Source of the DNA: Actinomadura sp. WMMA1423
GTDB lineage: Bacteria > Actinomycetota > Actinomycetes > Streptosporangiales > Streptosporangiaceae
DNA: 64,000 nt
Direction of reading: 5' to 3'
Assembly: GCF_006547145.1 (NCBI RefSeq)
Contig: NZ_CP041244.1
Coordinates: 3,844,001 to 3,908,000 of the forward strand
Shown piece by piece: positions 8,498 through 16,804 of this stretch. Numbering within the stretch: position 1 is the first letter of the stretch; every line of letters begins with the position of its first letter. The notes below the pieces were generated by a model. That model saw nothing but the letters and a program-made list of their open reading frames with translations. It was not told where the DNA came from and did not search any database. Made by a program: the position numbers and the translations under genes.

Positions 8498-8661
8498 TTA
8501 GTGGAGGAGCAGCCTCCGATTCCCCTGGTCGCGATTACTCGCCACCAGGAGCGAGGTCTGTGACTTCGACCGTGGAGACGCCGAACCGGTCCGGAGGTAA
8601 GTGGAGACATTTCCTCCGCGCAGTGTTACCGTGCGAGTAAGTGGAGAAAAATCCTCCGAAA
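8498..8661. promoter_or_regulatory. three copies of a GTGGAG-N6-CCTCC operator
   Basis: Three imperfect dyads share the pattern T(T/A)AGTGGAG-n-CCTCCG: at 8498-8519 (GGAGG AGCAG CCTCC), 8598-8619 (GGAG ACATTT CCTCC) and 8638-8659 (GGAG AAAAAT CCTCC). The last two are exactly 40 nt apart, the first is 100 nt before the second. One lies 10 nt from the TetR start and one ends 12 nt before the oxidoreductase start, as expected for TetR operators controlling both directions. Confidence 0.75.
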
Positions 8662-8671
8662 GGAAGACGTC

Positions 8672-9874
8672 ATGGACACCGCCCTCCGCACCCGCGCCGC
8701 CGAGCCGCAGACCGTCCAGCCGCAGACCGACGAGCCGCAGACCGTCGACGCCGCCGGCCCCGCCGACGTCCGCGCCGCGATCCTCGCCTCCCGCGAGCGC
8801 GGCGTCCCGCTGACCGTCCAGGCCACCGGGCACGGCACGGTCGTCCAGCCGGACGAGGGACTCCTGCTGAGGACGTCCCGCATGTCGCGCGTGCTGGTCG
8901 ACCCGTCCCGCCGGATCGCGCGCGCCGAGGCCGGCGCCCGCTGGAGCGACGTGATCGCCGCCGCGGCGCCGCTCGGCCTGTCGCCGCTGTCGGGCTCGCA
9001 CGCCTCCGTCGGCGTGACCGGCTACACCCTCGGGGGCGGCGTCGGCTGGCTGTCGCGCCGCTTCGGATTCGCCGCCGACCACCTGCTGCGCGCCGAGCTC
9101 GTCACCGCAGACGGCCGGCACCTCACCGCCGACGCGGGCCACCACCCCGACCTGTTCTGGGCGCTGCGCGGCGGCAGCGGCAACTTCGGCGTGGTCACGT
9201 CGCTGGAGTTCCGGCTGCACCCCGTCTCGACGGTCTACGCGGGCGTCGCACTGTTCCCGGCCGAGCGGGCCACCGACGTGCTCACCCGCTTCCGGGACGG
9301 GGCGCCCGCGCGTCCCGACTCGCTCACGGTCTCGGTGGCGGTGACGAACCACGCGCACTACGGACGGGTCGTCGCAGTCCGCGGCGTCTACGCGGGAACC
9401 GCGTCGGACGGCGCGCGCGCTTTGCGTTCTCTACTGGAGGCCTCGGGCCCCTCGCTTCACGACGATTTCCGGGCGATGCCCTACGCCGAGACCGAGTCCC
9501 TGGGCGGAACGGCGCCCCTGCACTTCCACCTGTACGCCGACCTGCCCGACACCCTCATCTCCGCGATCGCCCATAGCGGCGCATCCGGGATCGAGGTCCG
9601 GCACTGGGGCGGCGCCATGGCCCGCCCCGCACCGGACGCCGGCCCGGTGGGGCACCGGGACGTCCCGTTCTCCCTCACCATCGACGGCTCCGCGGCCGAC
9701 GCCGCACCGTTCGCCGCCCACGCGACCGGCGGCTCGTTCCTGAACTTCCTGCACGACACGTCCAGGACGGCCGCCGCCTACACGCCGGAGAACCTCCGGC
9801 GGCTGCGCGAGGTCAAGCGGGCCTACGACCCGCAGAACGTGTTCCACCGCAACCACAACATCCGCCCCGCCTGA
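8672..9874 (+). CDS. FAD-binding oxidoreductase, berberine-bridge-enzyme-like
   Basis: A 400-residue flavoenzyme: FAD_binding_4 domain (about 25-190; VGVTGYTLGGGVGWLSRRFG, and LFWALRGGSGNFGVVTSLEF) and a BBE C-terminal motif ending YDPQNVFHRNHNIRP. Such enzymes oxidise sugars, alcohols or polycyclic substrates using covalently bound FAD. The His that carries FAD is kept in the ATGHG segment, but the Cys that gives a second covalent link in bicovalent members is not present: the matching site reads GSHASVGV. The N-terminus carries a tandem PQT repeat. It is divergent from a TetR gene and preceded by its operators; RBS AAAGGAAG lies before ATG 8672. Substrate unknown. Confidence 0.88.
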   Translation: MDTALRTRAAEPQTVQPQTDEPQTVDAAGPADVRAAILASRERGVPLTVQATGHGTVVQPDEGLLLRTSRMSRVLVDPSRRIARAEAGARWSDVIAAAAPLGLSPLSGSHASVGVTGYTLGGGVGWLSRRFGFAADHLLRAELVTADGRHLTADAGHHPDLFWALRGGSGNFGVVTSLEFRLHPVSTVYAGVALFPAERATDVLTRFRDGAPARPDSLTVSVAVTNHAHYGRVVAVRGVYAGTASDGARALRSLLEASGPSLHDDFRAMPYAETESLGGTAPLHFHLYADLPDTLISAIAHSGASGIEVRHWGGAMARPAPDAGPVGHRDVPFSLTIDGSAADAAPFAAHATGGSFLNFLHDTSRTAAAYTPENLRRLREVKRAYDPQNVFHRNHNIRPA

Positions 9875-9882
9875 GGGAGCGG

Positions 9883-11223
9883 CTACCTCCGGATGACCCG
9901 CATCGGCACGACCCCGGCAGGACGGAACGTGATCTCCGCCCGGCTGGACACGGCCACACCCGGCACCAGGTCGAGCCGGTGCGTGCGGGCGATGGTGGCC
10001 AGCACCAGGGTCGCTTCCAGCATCGCGAAGCCGGCGCCCACGCAGATGCGGCGTCCGCCGCCGAACGGCAGGTACGCGTACCGGTGGTGTTTCTGCCCGC
10101 TCATGAAGCGCTCGGGCTGGAAGCCCTCCGGATTGGGCCACACGTCGGCGTTGCGATGGATCAGGTAGGGCGGCACGGCGACCGTCGAACCGGCCGGCAC
10201 CTCGACCCCGTCGACGACGTCGTCCTCCAGGGCATCGCGCTCGATGGTCCAGGCGGGCGGGCAGAGCCGCATGGCCTCCGACAGGACGGCCTTCGTCCAC
10301 GGCAGCCGGTCGACGTCCTCCGCCTTCGGCTCCCCGCCGCCGAGGACCTCGTCCACCTCGTCCTCCAGGCGGTCCCGGGCCGCCGGGTACTTCGACAGGA
10401 GCACGAACGTCCAGGCGAGGGAGGCCGCCGTGGTCTCATGCCCCGCCAGCAGCAGGGTCAGGACCTCGTCGCGCAGCTCCGCCTCGTTGAACCGGCCGCT
10501 CTCCTCTAGGAGGCGCAGCAGTTCGCCACCGGACGAGCCCCCGACGACCCGTTGCACCATCCCGTCGAGGTACTCCAGGGCGCTCCCCAGTCTCGGCACC
10601 CGCTGATAGACCGATCGCTTGGCGGTCGCCCCTGGCATGAAGGTCCCGACCACGGCGCCGCGTTGGAGCGCCTCCAGCGCCTGCCCCGTTCTCTCGGCCT
10701 CCCCTTCAAGCTGGCTTCCGAACAGGGCCCGCCCCACGATGCCCAACGTGAGCCGACGCAACTCCCCCGCCGCGTCCAGCACCACCCCGTCAGGCCAGCG
10801 TCCGACCGCCTGGGCGGCCGTGTCGACCATCTGAGGCGCGAACCCGACCATGTGCCTGTGCGCGAAGACCGGCTGCACCACCCGCCGGTGCTGCCGCCAG
10901 GTTTCGCCCTCGCTCGTCAGGAGCCCGTCCCCGAGGACGGCGCGGAGCGGCCGGTACGTGAAGGCTTTGACGTAGTTGTCCTGGTTCGCGACCAGGATCC
11001 GTTCGGCGTGTTCGGGACGCGACAGCAGGAAGAACGCGCGGTTCCGTCCGAACGGCACCCGGACGGCGTCCCCGTACCGTCTGGCGAGCGCGCCGTAGGT
11101 GTCGAGCGGGTTCCAGGCCATCCGCCCCCACCACCGGAAAGCCTCGACCGCCCCTGGCCCCTGCGCACCCCGTTCGCCCATGCCTCCAACCGTAGGAAGC
11201 GCCTCTGATCCACGACAACCCAT
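9883..11223 (-). CDS. cytochrome P450
   Basis: A 446-residue P450. Oxygen-binding I-helix AGHETT (about 250-255), ExxR as EAMR (306-309), PERF at 360-363 and heme loop FGGGRRICVG with the Cys ligand near 384. Sequence layout (WRQHRRVVQPVF, SKYPAARDRLEDEVDEVL) resembles the bacterial P450s close to the CYP4/CYP102-like fatty-acid and terpene hydroxylases, not the typical short actinobacterial CYP105 type; this subfamily statement is tentative. No ferredoxin or reductase gene is adjacent. ATG 11223 has GGGAG 5 nt upstream; an internal ATG at 11181 is an alternative. Convergent with the oxidoreductase, with only 8 nt between stops. Confidence 0.88.
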   Translation of the reverse strand: MGCRGSEALPTVGGMGERGAQGPGAVEAFRWWGRMAWNPLDTYGALARRYGDAVRVPFGRNRAFFLLSRPEHAERILVANQDNYVKAFTYRPLRAVLGDGLLTSEGETWRQHRRVVQPVFAHRHMVGFAPQMVDTAAQAVGRWPDGVVLDAAGELRRLTLGIVGRALFGSQLEGEAERTGQALEALQRGAVVGTFMPGATAKRSVYQRVPRLGSALEYLDGMVQRVVGGSSGGELLRLLEESGRFNEAELRDEVLTLLLAGHETTAASLAWTFVLLSKYPAARDRLEDEVDEVLGGGEPKAEDVDRLPWTKAVLSEAMRLCPPAWTIERDALEDDVVDGVEVPAGSTVAVPPYLIHRNADVWPNPEGFQPERFMSGQKHHRYAYLPFGGGRRICVGAGFAMLEATLVLATIARTHRLDLVPGVAVSSRAEITFRPAGVVPMRVIRR

Positions 11224-11306
11224 GGGGGCTCCCTATTGCGGGTGAGGGGGCGGATGGCTCACGCGCTCGATGCGCGTTCGGCCCGCCGCTTCCTATCGTC
11301 CCGTCC

Positions 11307-12431
11307 ATGATCAGAAGAAACGCGGTACGCGCGACGGCGGTCGTCCTGGCGCTGGCGGCGACGGCCTCGGCCGTGCCCGCGCAGGCGGACGGCCCCACCC
11401 GGCTGAGGCAGGTCGTGGAGAGGCTCAGCGGTCCGGACGGCGCTCCCGGGGCGCTCGCGCGGTTCGACGACCGGCACGGCCGCCGGACCGCCACCGGCGG
11501 GGTCGCGGACATCCGGACGGGCGCGCCGGTGGACCCCCGCAGCCGCTTCCGGATCGGCAGCCTGACCAAGCCGTTCGTCGCGACCGTCGTCCTCCAGCTC
11601 GCCGGCGAAGGCCGCGTCGAGCTGGACGCGCCGGTCGAGCGCTACCTGCCCGGCGTGGTGCGCGGCGCGGCGGGCGACGGGGAGATCACCGTCCGCCAGC
11701 TGCTCCAGCACACCAGCGGCCTGCCGGACGTCCTGAAGTACATGTCGCCGCTGGAGATCCTCAACGACCCGCTGCGGCACTGGGAGGCGCGCGATCTGGT
11801 GGACATCGCCCTGCCCCACCGGCGGGAGTTCGAGCCGGGCCGGGGCTGGGGCTACTCCAACACCAACTACCTGCTGGCCGGGATGGTCATCGAGCGCGTG
11901 ACCGGGCATCCCTACGGCCAGGAGATCCGCCGCCGGGTGATCCGTCCGCTCGGACTGCACGACACCTCCGTCCCGACGGACGCGCCGGACATCCCTGGCC
12001 CGCACCCTCACGGCTACGTACGGCCGGAGTCCGAACTGGTGGACATCACCCTCCTCAACCCGACCGTGGGAGGAGCCGCAGGCGGGATGATCTCCAGCGC
12101 CTCGGACCTCGACCGCTTCATGGCGGCCCTCCTTCGAGGACGCCTGCTGAGGCCGGCCCAGATGCGAGAGATGCTGACGCCGCGCTCCACTGGCAGGGCC
12201 TCGGGCTCCAAGTACGGGCTGGGGCTGGAGTGGATCCCCGTGGACGACCCTTCCACCTGCGAAGACGGCTTCTGGGGGCACGACGGCGACATGCTCGGCT
12301 TCAGCGTCCGCACTGGCGCGACCATGGACGGCAGGCAGGCGACCGTCATGGTCAACCTGAACCCGGGCGGCGGCCCCGCACTGGACGACGCGATGGAGAG
12401 CGCCCTCCCCGAGATCCTGTGCGGCACCTGA
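11307..12431 (+). CDS. secreted serine hydrolase, beta-lactamase / D-Ala-D-Ala carboxypeptidase fold
   Basis: A 374-residue class C-type serine hydrolase with an N-terminal signal peptide (about 1-27, cleaving after AQA). The penicillin-binding fold motifs are visible: SxxK as SLTK (about residue 88-91, in RIGSLTKPF), YxN as YSN (WGYSNTNY, about 188) and HxG-like HDGDM near 330 in place of KTG. Such proteins act on peptidoglycan stem peptides or esters; true beta-lactamase activity is not implied. It is divergent from the P450, 83 nt apart, and is followed by another secreted-protein gene. Confidence 0.83.
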   Translation: MIRRNAVRATAVVLALAATASAVPAQADGPTRLRQVVERLSGPDGAPGALARFDDRHGRRTATGGVADIRTGAPVDPRSRFRIGSLTKPFVATVVLQLAGEGRVELDAPVERYLPGVVRGAAGDGEITVRQLLQHTSGLPDVLKYMSPLEILNDPLRHWEARDLVDIALPHRREFEPGRGWGYSNTNYLLAGMVIERVTGHPYGQEIRRRVIRPLGLHDTSVPTDAPDIPGPHPHGYVRPESELVDITLLNPTVGGAAGGMISSASDLDRFMAALLRGRLLRPAQMREMLTPRSTGRASGSKYGLGLEWIPVDDPSTCEDGFWGHDGDMLGFSVRTGATMDGRQATVMVNLNPGGGPALDDAMESALPEILCGT

Positions 12432-12669
12432 CCTTCCGTCACCATCCTGAAGGCCGTGAAGCTACGCACAGTGAGGCGCAGCGCGAACGCCCGCCGCCTC
12501 ACTCCGCCTATCAGGTAGCGCACCCACCAGCAAAGGGCAACTGTGAGTAGTCGCCTGACCGCATAAGGACACCGTTTCAATCTGGCGCCCTATTCACTCT
12601 CCGTGCAACGGTAATCGCGCGGCGTCACTCCCGCCGCAACTCCAGTCAGACGAAACGGAGATCCCCCCA

Positions 12670-13107
12670 ATGGCGAATTGGAAAGCGCGCCTGCTGGTAT
12701 CGGCGACCGCCCTGGCCGCCTGCGCGACCGTGACCGGCCCCGCGGTCTCGGCGGCCGCGCAGGCCGCCATCGTCCCGGCCGGCTCGGCCGCGGCGGACCT
12801 GCCGCCCGGCGTCGTCCAGCTCAACGACGGCGAGGACTGCCCTCCGGTCACCCTCTGCCTCTACCGGGACTACGGCCGGCAGGGGCCGGCCTACGGCATC
12901 GGCGCCGGCTACAAGGTCGACCTCAAGCAGCTGCCCATGGGCGACGGTACGGCCGCCAACAACGTGTCCTCCTGGGTCAACCACGCTCGCACCGTGGCGG
13001 TACTGATCGACGCGGATGAGGGCAGGGCCCGTCCGCTGTTCCCCGGTCAGCCGCTGGAGGAGCCGGAGGCCACGAACGACACCGTCGACCTGGTCGACTG
13101 GGCCTGA
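12670..13107 (+). CDS. secreted peptidase inhibitor I36-type protein
   Basis: A 145-residue exported protein. A signal peptide (about 1-30, ending SAAAQA) precedes a single betagamma-crystallin-like domain: DCPPVTLCLYRDYGRQGPAYGIG and NNVSSWVNHA are typical of the I36 family, whose founder SMPI inhibits metalloproteases. Two Cys flank the first strand and could form a disulfide. The acidic C-terminus (LEEPEATNDTVDLVDWA) is not family-typical. RBS GGAGAT is 6-8 nt before ATG 12670. Target protease is unknown. Confidence 0.78.
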   Translation: MANWKARLLVSATALAACATVTGPAVSAAAQAAIVPAGSAAADLPPGVVQLNDGEDCPPVTLCLYRDYGRQGPAYGIGAGYKVDLKQLPMGDGTAANNVSSWVNHARTVAVLIDADEGRARPLFPGQPLEEPEATNDTVDLVDWA

Positions 13108-13129
13108 CCCACGTCACCGCTCCCGAACC

Positions 13130-13164
13130 GCCGTCCGGCCGGCCTCCCCACCCGGCCGGACGGC
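13130..13164. terminator. strong hairpin after the I36 gene
   Basis: Perfect 13-bp stem (13130-13142 with 13152-13164; GCCGTCCGGCCGG) and 9-nt loop, 20 nt after the I36 stop and ahead of a convergent gene. Probable terminator. Confidence 0.75.
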
Positions 13165-13250
13165 CCTCGGCCCACCCCGATCACGGTGGCGCCTTCGGCA
13201 CGGCTTGCAAGCCGCCCTGTCGGCTCGCCCCCGCCCTTCGACCGACGAAC

Positions 13251-13289
13251 GGGCACGCGGGCCCCTCCCCCTCCGTGGCCCGCGTGCCC
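13251..13289. terminator. strong hairpin before the convergent CU044_5270-family gene
   Basis: Perfect 13-bp stem (13251-13263 GGGCACGCGGGCC with 13277-13289) ending 3 nt beyond the stop at 13292. It should terminate the minus-strand sigma-factor operon; together with the hairpin at 13130-13164 it isolates the two convergent units. Confidence 0.75.
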
Positions 13290-13291
13290 CG

Positions 13292-14401
13292 CTATTCGGC
13301 CCGGTTCTTCGGCAGCCGCGGCAGTTCGCCGCTCCACCCGGACTTCGTGACGGCCGTGTAGGCCAGACGCAGCCGGTGGTCACGGCAGCCCTGGAAGGTC
13401 TGCGTCGCCAGCAGCCGGCCTGTCCGCTCGTCCAGGATGATCTGGTTCCGCGTGCCCTCGTGCCCGTCGCAGGAGTTCATCTCGACGCCCCACCCCGCTC
13501 GGCCGAGCGGGTCGCGCACCCGGTCGCTGGTCCGGGCCGTCGGCAGGTCGGCCAGCAGCCTGTAGAGCGCGGCCCGCACCTTGGGCGGGGTGGGCAGATC
13601 CAGCAGCAGAGTGCTCGCCTGATCGAACAGTGCCGACTGGCGGGCCTCTTCGCCGCCGGAGGCGACGAAGGCGTCCTGCCACCCGTAGAGGACCTCCTTG
13701 AGCCGCCCGGGATCGCTGGGCAGGCGCAGGATGTCCTCCACGGACACGGTCTTCGTGCCGACCTTCGGGAAGGGCGCGGGTTCGTCGTCGGAACCGCGGT
13801 CCAGGCGCTGGGCGTAGGGCGTCCGCTCCGCGCCGGTCACCTGGTCCATGTATCCGCCACGGCGGCACCCGGGTGGAATGTCCGGAGAGCCCTGGCGGCG
13901 CCAGAGGGCCTCGTCGGAGGGCGACACCCACCGTCGCGACTGCCGGTCGACGATCCACCAGCTCGGCTGCCGGGGGGACCTCGCCACCCACCGCTGACTG
14001 GTGCAGATCTCCTGGTACCGGAACATGGGAGCGGAGTCGGTGTCATGCTCGGTGACCGACATCTCGCCGACGCCCATGCTCTCGCTCCGGACGTGCCAGT
14101 AGCGGCCGTCGGTCTGGGCGGCGTTCTCCGACTCATGGGCCGCGGCCAGCAGGAGGTTCCGGGCTGACGGCCCCGCCTGCTTCTGTCCATCGGGCGACCG
14201 GGCGGGCGACACGACCATGACCGCGGCGACTCCGGCCGCCGCCACGCCCGCCGTGAGGCCCAGCACCAAGGGCTTGCGGATCCTCGGGCGCCTTCGTCGC
14301 GCCGCCTCCTCCAGCCGCCCCCGCATCCGCGCCGCGGACTCCGGCTCCAGCGGCGCCGGCTGCCGGTAGAACGCCTTGACCGTCTCGAGTTCATCGATCA
14401 T
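13292..14401 (-). CDS. CU044_5270 family membrane protein, partner of ECF sigma factor
   Basis: A 369-residue protein with a cytoplasmic N-terminus (1-42, including YRQPAPLEPESAARMRGRLEEA), one transmembrane helix (about 43-66) and a long extracytoplasmic domain with conserved Trp, Tyr and Cys residues. Proteins of this type are encoded directly after ECF sigma factors in Actinomadura and relatives and are likely anti-sigma or signal-sensing partners, although they lack a clear zinc anti-sigma HxxxCxxC motif. It starts 3 nt after the sigma-factor stop, so translation is coupled. Confidence 0.8.
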   Translation of the reverse strand: MIDELETVKAFYRQPAPLEPESAARMRGRLEEAARRRRPRIRKPLVLGLTAGVAAAGVAAVMVVSPARSPDGQKQAGPSARNLLLAAAHESENAAQTDGRYWHVRSESMGVGEMSVTEHDTDSAPMFRYQEICTSQRWVARSPRQPSWWIVDRQSRRWVSPSDEALWRRQGSPDIPPGCRRGGYMDQVTGAERTPYAQRLDRGSDDEPAPFPKVGTKTVSVEDILRLPSDPGRLKEVLYGWQDAFVASGGEEARQSALFDQASTLLLDLPTPPKVRAALYRLLADLPTARTSDRVRDPLGRAGWGVEMNSCDGHEGTRNQIILDERTGRLLATQTFQGCRDHRLRLAYTAVTKSGWSGELPRLPKNRAE

Positions 14402-14404
14402 TGC

Positions 14405-15010
14405 TCACTCCTTCTCGTTCGAAGCGGGGCCGACCTCGCCGAGCGCCGCGCGGAGCTTCTTCCTGACCCGGTTCAGCCGCGAGCCGACCGTCCCGAACGG
14501 GATCCCCAGGGCCGCGGCGACCTCCGCGTGGCTGAGCCCGGCCAGCGCGACGAGCAGCAGGACATCGCGGTCGCGCCGCGGAAGCGTGCTGATCACCTTG
14601 GACAGCGAGGGATGGAGGGCGGCCGCGCTGACCTTCTCCGCCACCCGGTCCTCGTGCCCCTCGCCGGCGCACCGGGCGTCGATCCGGGCGAGCGCCCGCA
14701 GCTCGCGGATCTCGGCCCGCCGGTGCTTGCCGATGAGCTTCGTGGCGATCCCGAACAGCCAGCCCCGCACCGGAGCGCGGCCCGCGTCGTAGCGGGACCG
14801 GTGCCGGAACGCGGCCAGGAACGTCTCGGCGACGACGTCCTCGGCGAGATCCGCGCCGAGCCGGTGGGAGACGTAGCGGTGGATCTCCTCGGCATAGAGG
14901 TCGAAGAGCAGCCCGAACCGCTCCGGCTCGTGGCGGGACGATCGGATGATCTCGGCCGGATCGTCCCCGGACTCGGTCCGTCTGGAGCTCGCAACAGGCT
15001 CCATGATCAT
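14405..15010 (-). CDS. ECF RNA polymerase sigma factor
   Basis: A 201-residue sigma-70 family factor. Region 2 (about 30-100) includes FGLLFDLYAEEIHRYVSHRLG and the core-binding/-10 segment DVVAETFLAAFRHRSRYD with VRGWLFGIATKLIGKHRR; region 4 (about 135-190) has LPRRDRDVLLLVALAGLSHAEVAAALGIPFGTVGSRLNRVRKKLR. There is no C-terminal extension. The gene heads an operon with its CU044_5270-type partner 3 nt downstream. Target promoters are unknown; an autoregulated promoter is likely but no clear -35/-10 pair was identified. Confidence 0.9.
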   Translation of the reverse strand: MIMEPVASSRRTESGDDPAEIIRSSRHEPERFGLLFDLYAEEIHRYVSHRLGADLAEDVVAETFLAAFRHRSRYDAGRAPVRGWLFGIATKLIGKHRRAEIRELRALARIDARCAGEGHEDRVAEKVSAAALHPSLSKVISTLPRRDRDVLLLVALAGLSHAEVAAALGIPFGTVGSRLNRVRKKLRAALGEVGPASNEKE

Positions 15011-15455
15011 GGGCGGCCTTTCGTAGCGCGAACGTGGTCAACCAGGACTCACCCGAAGCCCCGTTCCGCTTTCACGCCCTCGCCCCCGCCCGCGGCCGAC
15101 GGTCCCCGGCGGCCGCGTGCAGCGGGACACGAAAACGATCTCCGGCCCGCCGGCGATGACTACCCACGTCCGCCAGAGGGCCGAGGGCGAGAAGCACAAG
15201 CCGGTGCGGGGCGAACCGGGACGGCCGCCCGCCCCGTCCCCGCCGCCTACGACTCCTCATCGATCACTGAATGCGGCTGGAGCATTATTCCATTTACGGC
15301 TTTTCTACTTTTCTTGCGGATATAAAGGTCGGTCCGACTGGCTGCTGCCAGGCGCGCTCTACTCCCAAATCGAGATCAACCGCAAGTATCGACCGACTTC
15401 GGCCGTTCCGCGTCGCGCTCGCCTCCACAATGATCCCGCGCACTACGTTCGGAAC
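15011..15455. other. non-coding region with AT-richer segment
   Basis: No convincing gene. The first half is ordinary GC-rich leader. Between about 15280 and 15345 the sequence is much richer in A+T (with ATTATTCCATTTACGG and GGATATAAAGG) than anything nearby, as expected for a promoter region of the downstream small membrane gene or a remnant of foreign DNA. An open frame from 15117 runs through it but its early codons are atypical. Confidence 0.5.
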
Positions 15456-15872
15456 ATGCTGGTCTGGTGGCAGGCGGTCCTATGGGGCATGGCCGGCGGG
15501 GGATGCGTGGAGGCTCTGGAGTTGTACGCCCAGATCCATCGCAGCCGCCGCCGGTGGTCGTGGCGCCGTCCCATTCCCCAGGGTTTGACCGCATTCGCGG
15601 TTTCAGTACTGATTCGTTTGGCAGTGGGCGCGGCCGTGGCCGCCGCCCTGGCCGCCAGCGGTCAGGTCTCCGGTCCGCTGGCCGCCTTCGGACTCGGGGT
15701 GGCCGCGCCTCTGGTCATCGAAAAACTGGCCCGTCTGGTCCCATTGCAGATCGACGCGCGGTCCGCCTTCGATCCACAGGCGCAAGGGCCGCCCAATTCC
15801 GCGGTCCCGGATGCGAACGGCGCCTCCGATCAGCAGCCCCATCCGACACCGGGAGGGGGCTATGCGCAGTGA
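15456..15872 (+). CDS. small membrane protein of unknown family
   Basis: A 138-residue protein (start ATG 15456, MLVWWQAVLWG). It has a hydrophobic N-terminus, a basic segment (RSRRRWSWRR), two predicted transmembrane helices (about 50-75 and 80-100) and a hydrophilic Pro/Gln-rich tail. I recognise no family. It overlaps the next gene, a pentapeptide-repeat protein, by 11 nt, so the two are translationally coupled and may work together at the membrane. The frame is open further upstream, but those codons are not typical and the starts there are weak. Confidence 0.6.
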   Translation: MLVWWQAVLWGMAGGGCVEALELYAQIHRSRRRWSWRRPIPQGLTAFAVSVLIRLAVGAAVAAALAASGQVSGPLAAFGLGVAAPLVIEKLARLVPLQIDARSAFDPQAQGPPNSAVPDANGASDQQPHPTPGGGYAQ

Positions 15873-16770
15873 CGGCCGACCGGGACGCCTGATCGGCGCC
15901 CTGGCCCGTACCGCGTCCCCGCGGCGCGTTCCCGGACGCGGCATCCGAGACGGCGGCCCTCTCGGCCGCCTGGTCGGCGCCCTGGCCCGGAACGCACCGG
16001 CCCCCGAGCCTGCGGACATCGCCCCGTTCGACGCGCTGTCGCCGCTGGAGGAGTTGGACCTGCCCCCGTTCGCGGCGGACCCGTTCGACGCGGACCCCTT
16101 CAACTTGGACCCGTTCGACCCGGACCGTCCCGTCGGCGCGGTCCTGCGCCAGGCGAACCTGAGCGCCGAGAAACTCGTCTTCGCGGACCTGGCCCGGTCG
16201 GACCTGACGAGCGCGCAACTGACCGCCGCGGACCTCACGGGCGCCCACCTCGTCCGCGCGAACCTGACCCGGGCGGACCTCACACGGGCCTATCTGTTCC
16301 GCGCCGACCTGACCCGGGCGCAGATGTTCGGCGCGACCCTCGACGGCGCGGACCTGGTCCGAGCGAACCTGACCCAGACGGATCTGACCAGGGCGAGCCT
16401 GGTCGGTGCGGACCTGAGCGGCGCCTACATGATGCAGGCGAACCTGACACGCGCGACCATGACCAAGGCGCGCCTCCGCCGAGCGGATCTGAGCAAGGCC
16501 GACATGAGCGAAGCCGACCTCGTCGACGCGGATCTGTCGGGCGCCGATCTGACCAGCGCGAACCTCTCCCACGCGTCCCTGCTCCGGGCACGCTTGACCA
16601 GAACCGAACTGCTGTCGGTCCGATGGTCCGAACAGACCGTCTGGCCGGAAGCATGGAGGGACATCGTCCGCCGCCGGTCCCGCCCCATCGGCAGGGGCCA
16701 GTGGGTGGTGGTGGGGGCGGAAAGCCCAGACCCGACGACCCTCCCAACGGGCCCGGTCCCGATCGCCTAG
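15862..16770 (+). CDS. pentapeptide-repeat protein
   Basis: A 302-residue protein with an N-terminal 85-residue region containing two similar GRLIGALART/GRLVGALARN segments and an Asp/Pro-rich stretch, then about 28 tandem pentapeptides of the form A(D/N)LxxA (about residues 92-250), which fold as a right-handed quadrilateral beta-helix. Repeats run almost without interruption from ANLSAEKLVFADL to LLRARLTRTEL. Start ATG 15862 follows GGAGGG and lies inside the previous gene. Biochemical role is unknown; DNA-gyrase-mimic members have similar repeats, but that is only one possibility. Confidence 0.85.
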   Translation: MRSDGRPGRLIGALARTASPRRVPGRGIRDGGPLGRLVGALARNAPAPEPADIAPFDALSPLEELDLPPFAADPFDADPFNLDPFDPDRPVGAVLRQANLSAEKLVFADLARSDLTSAQLTAADLTGAHLVRANLTRADLTRAYLFRADLTRAQMFGATLDGADLVRANLTQTDLTRASLVGADLSGAYMMQANLTRATMTKARLRRADLSKADMSEADLVDADLSGADLTSANLSHASLLRARLTRTELLSVRWSEQTVWPEAWRDIVRRRSRPIGRGQWVVVGAESPDPTTLPTGPVPIA

Positions 16771-16804
16771 GACCTCCCGCACCGCCCCCAGGCACAATGC
16801 TCGG

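Noticed and set aside
12432..12669. possible small gene upstream of the I36 inhibitor
   Set aside because: No open frame with a ribosome site and coding bias; considered leader/promoter of the secreted inhibitor.
13150..13290. two strong hairpins considered as a small RNA
   Set aside because: Their position between convergent genes is better explained as two terminators.
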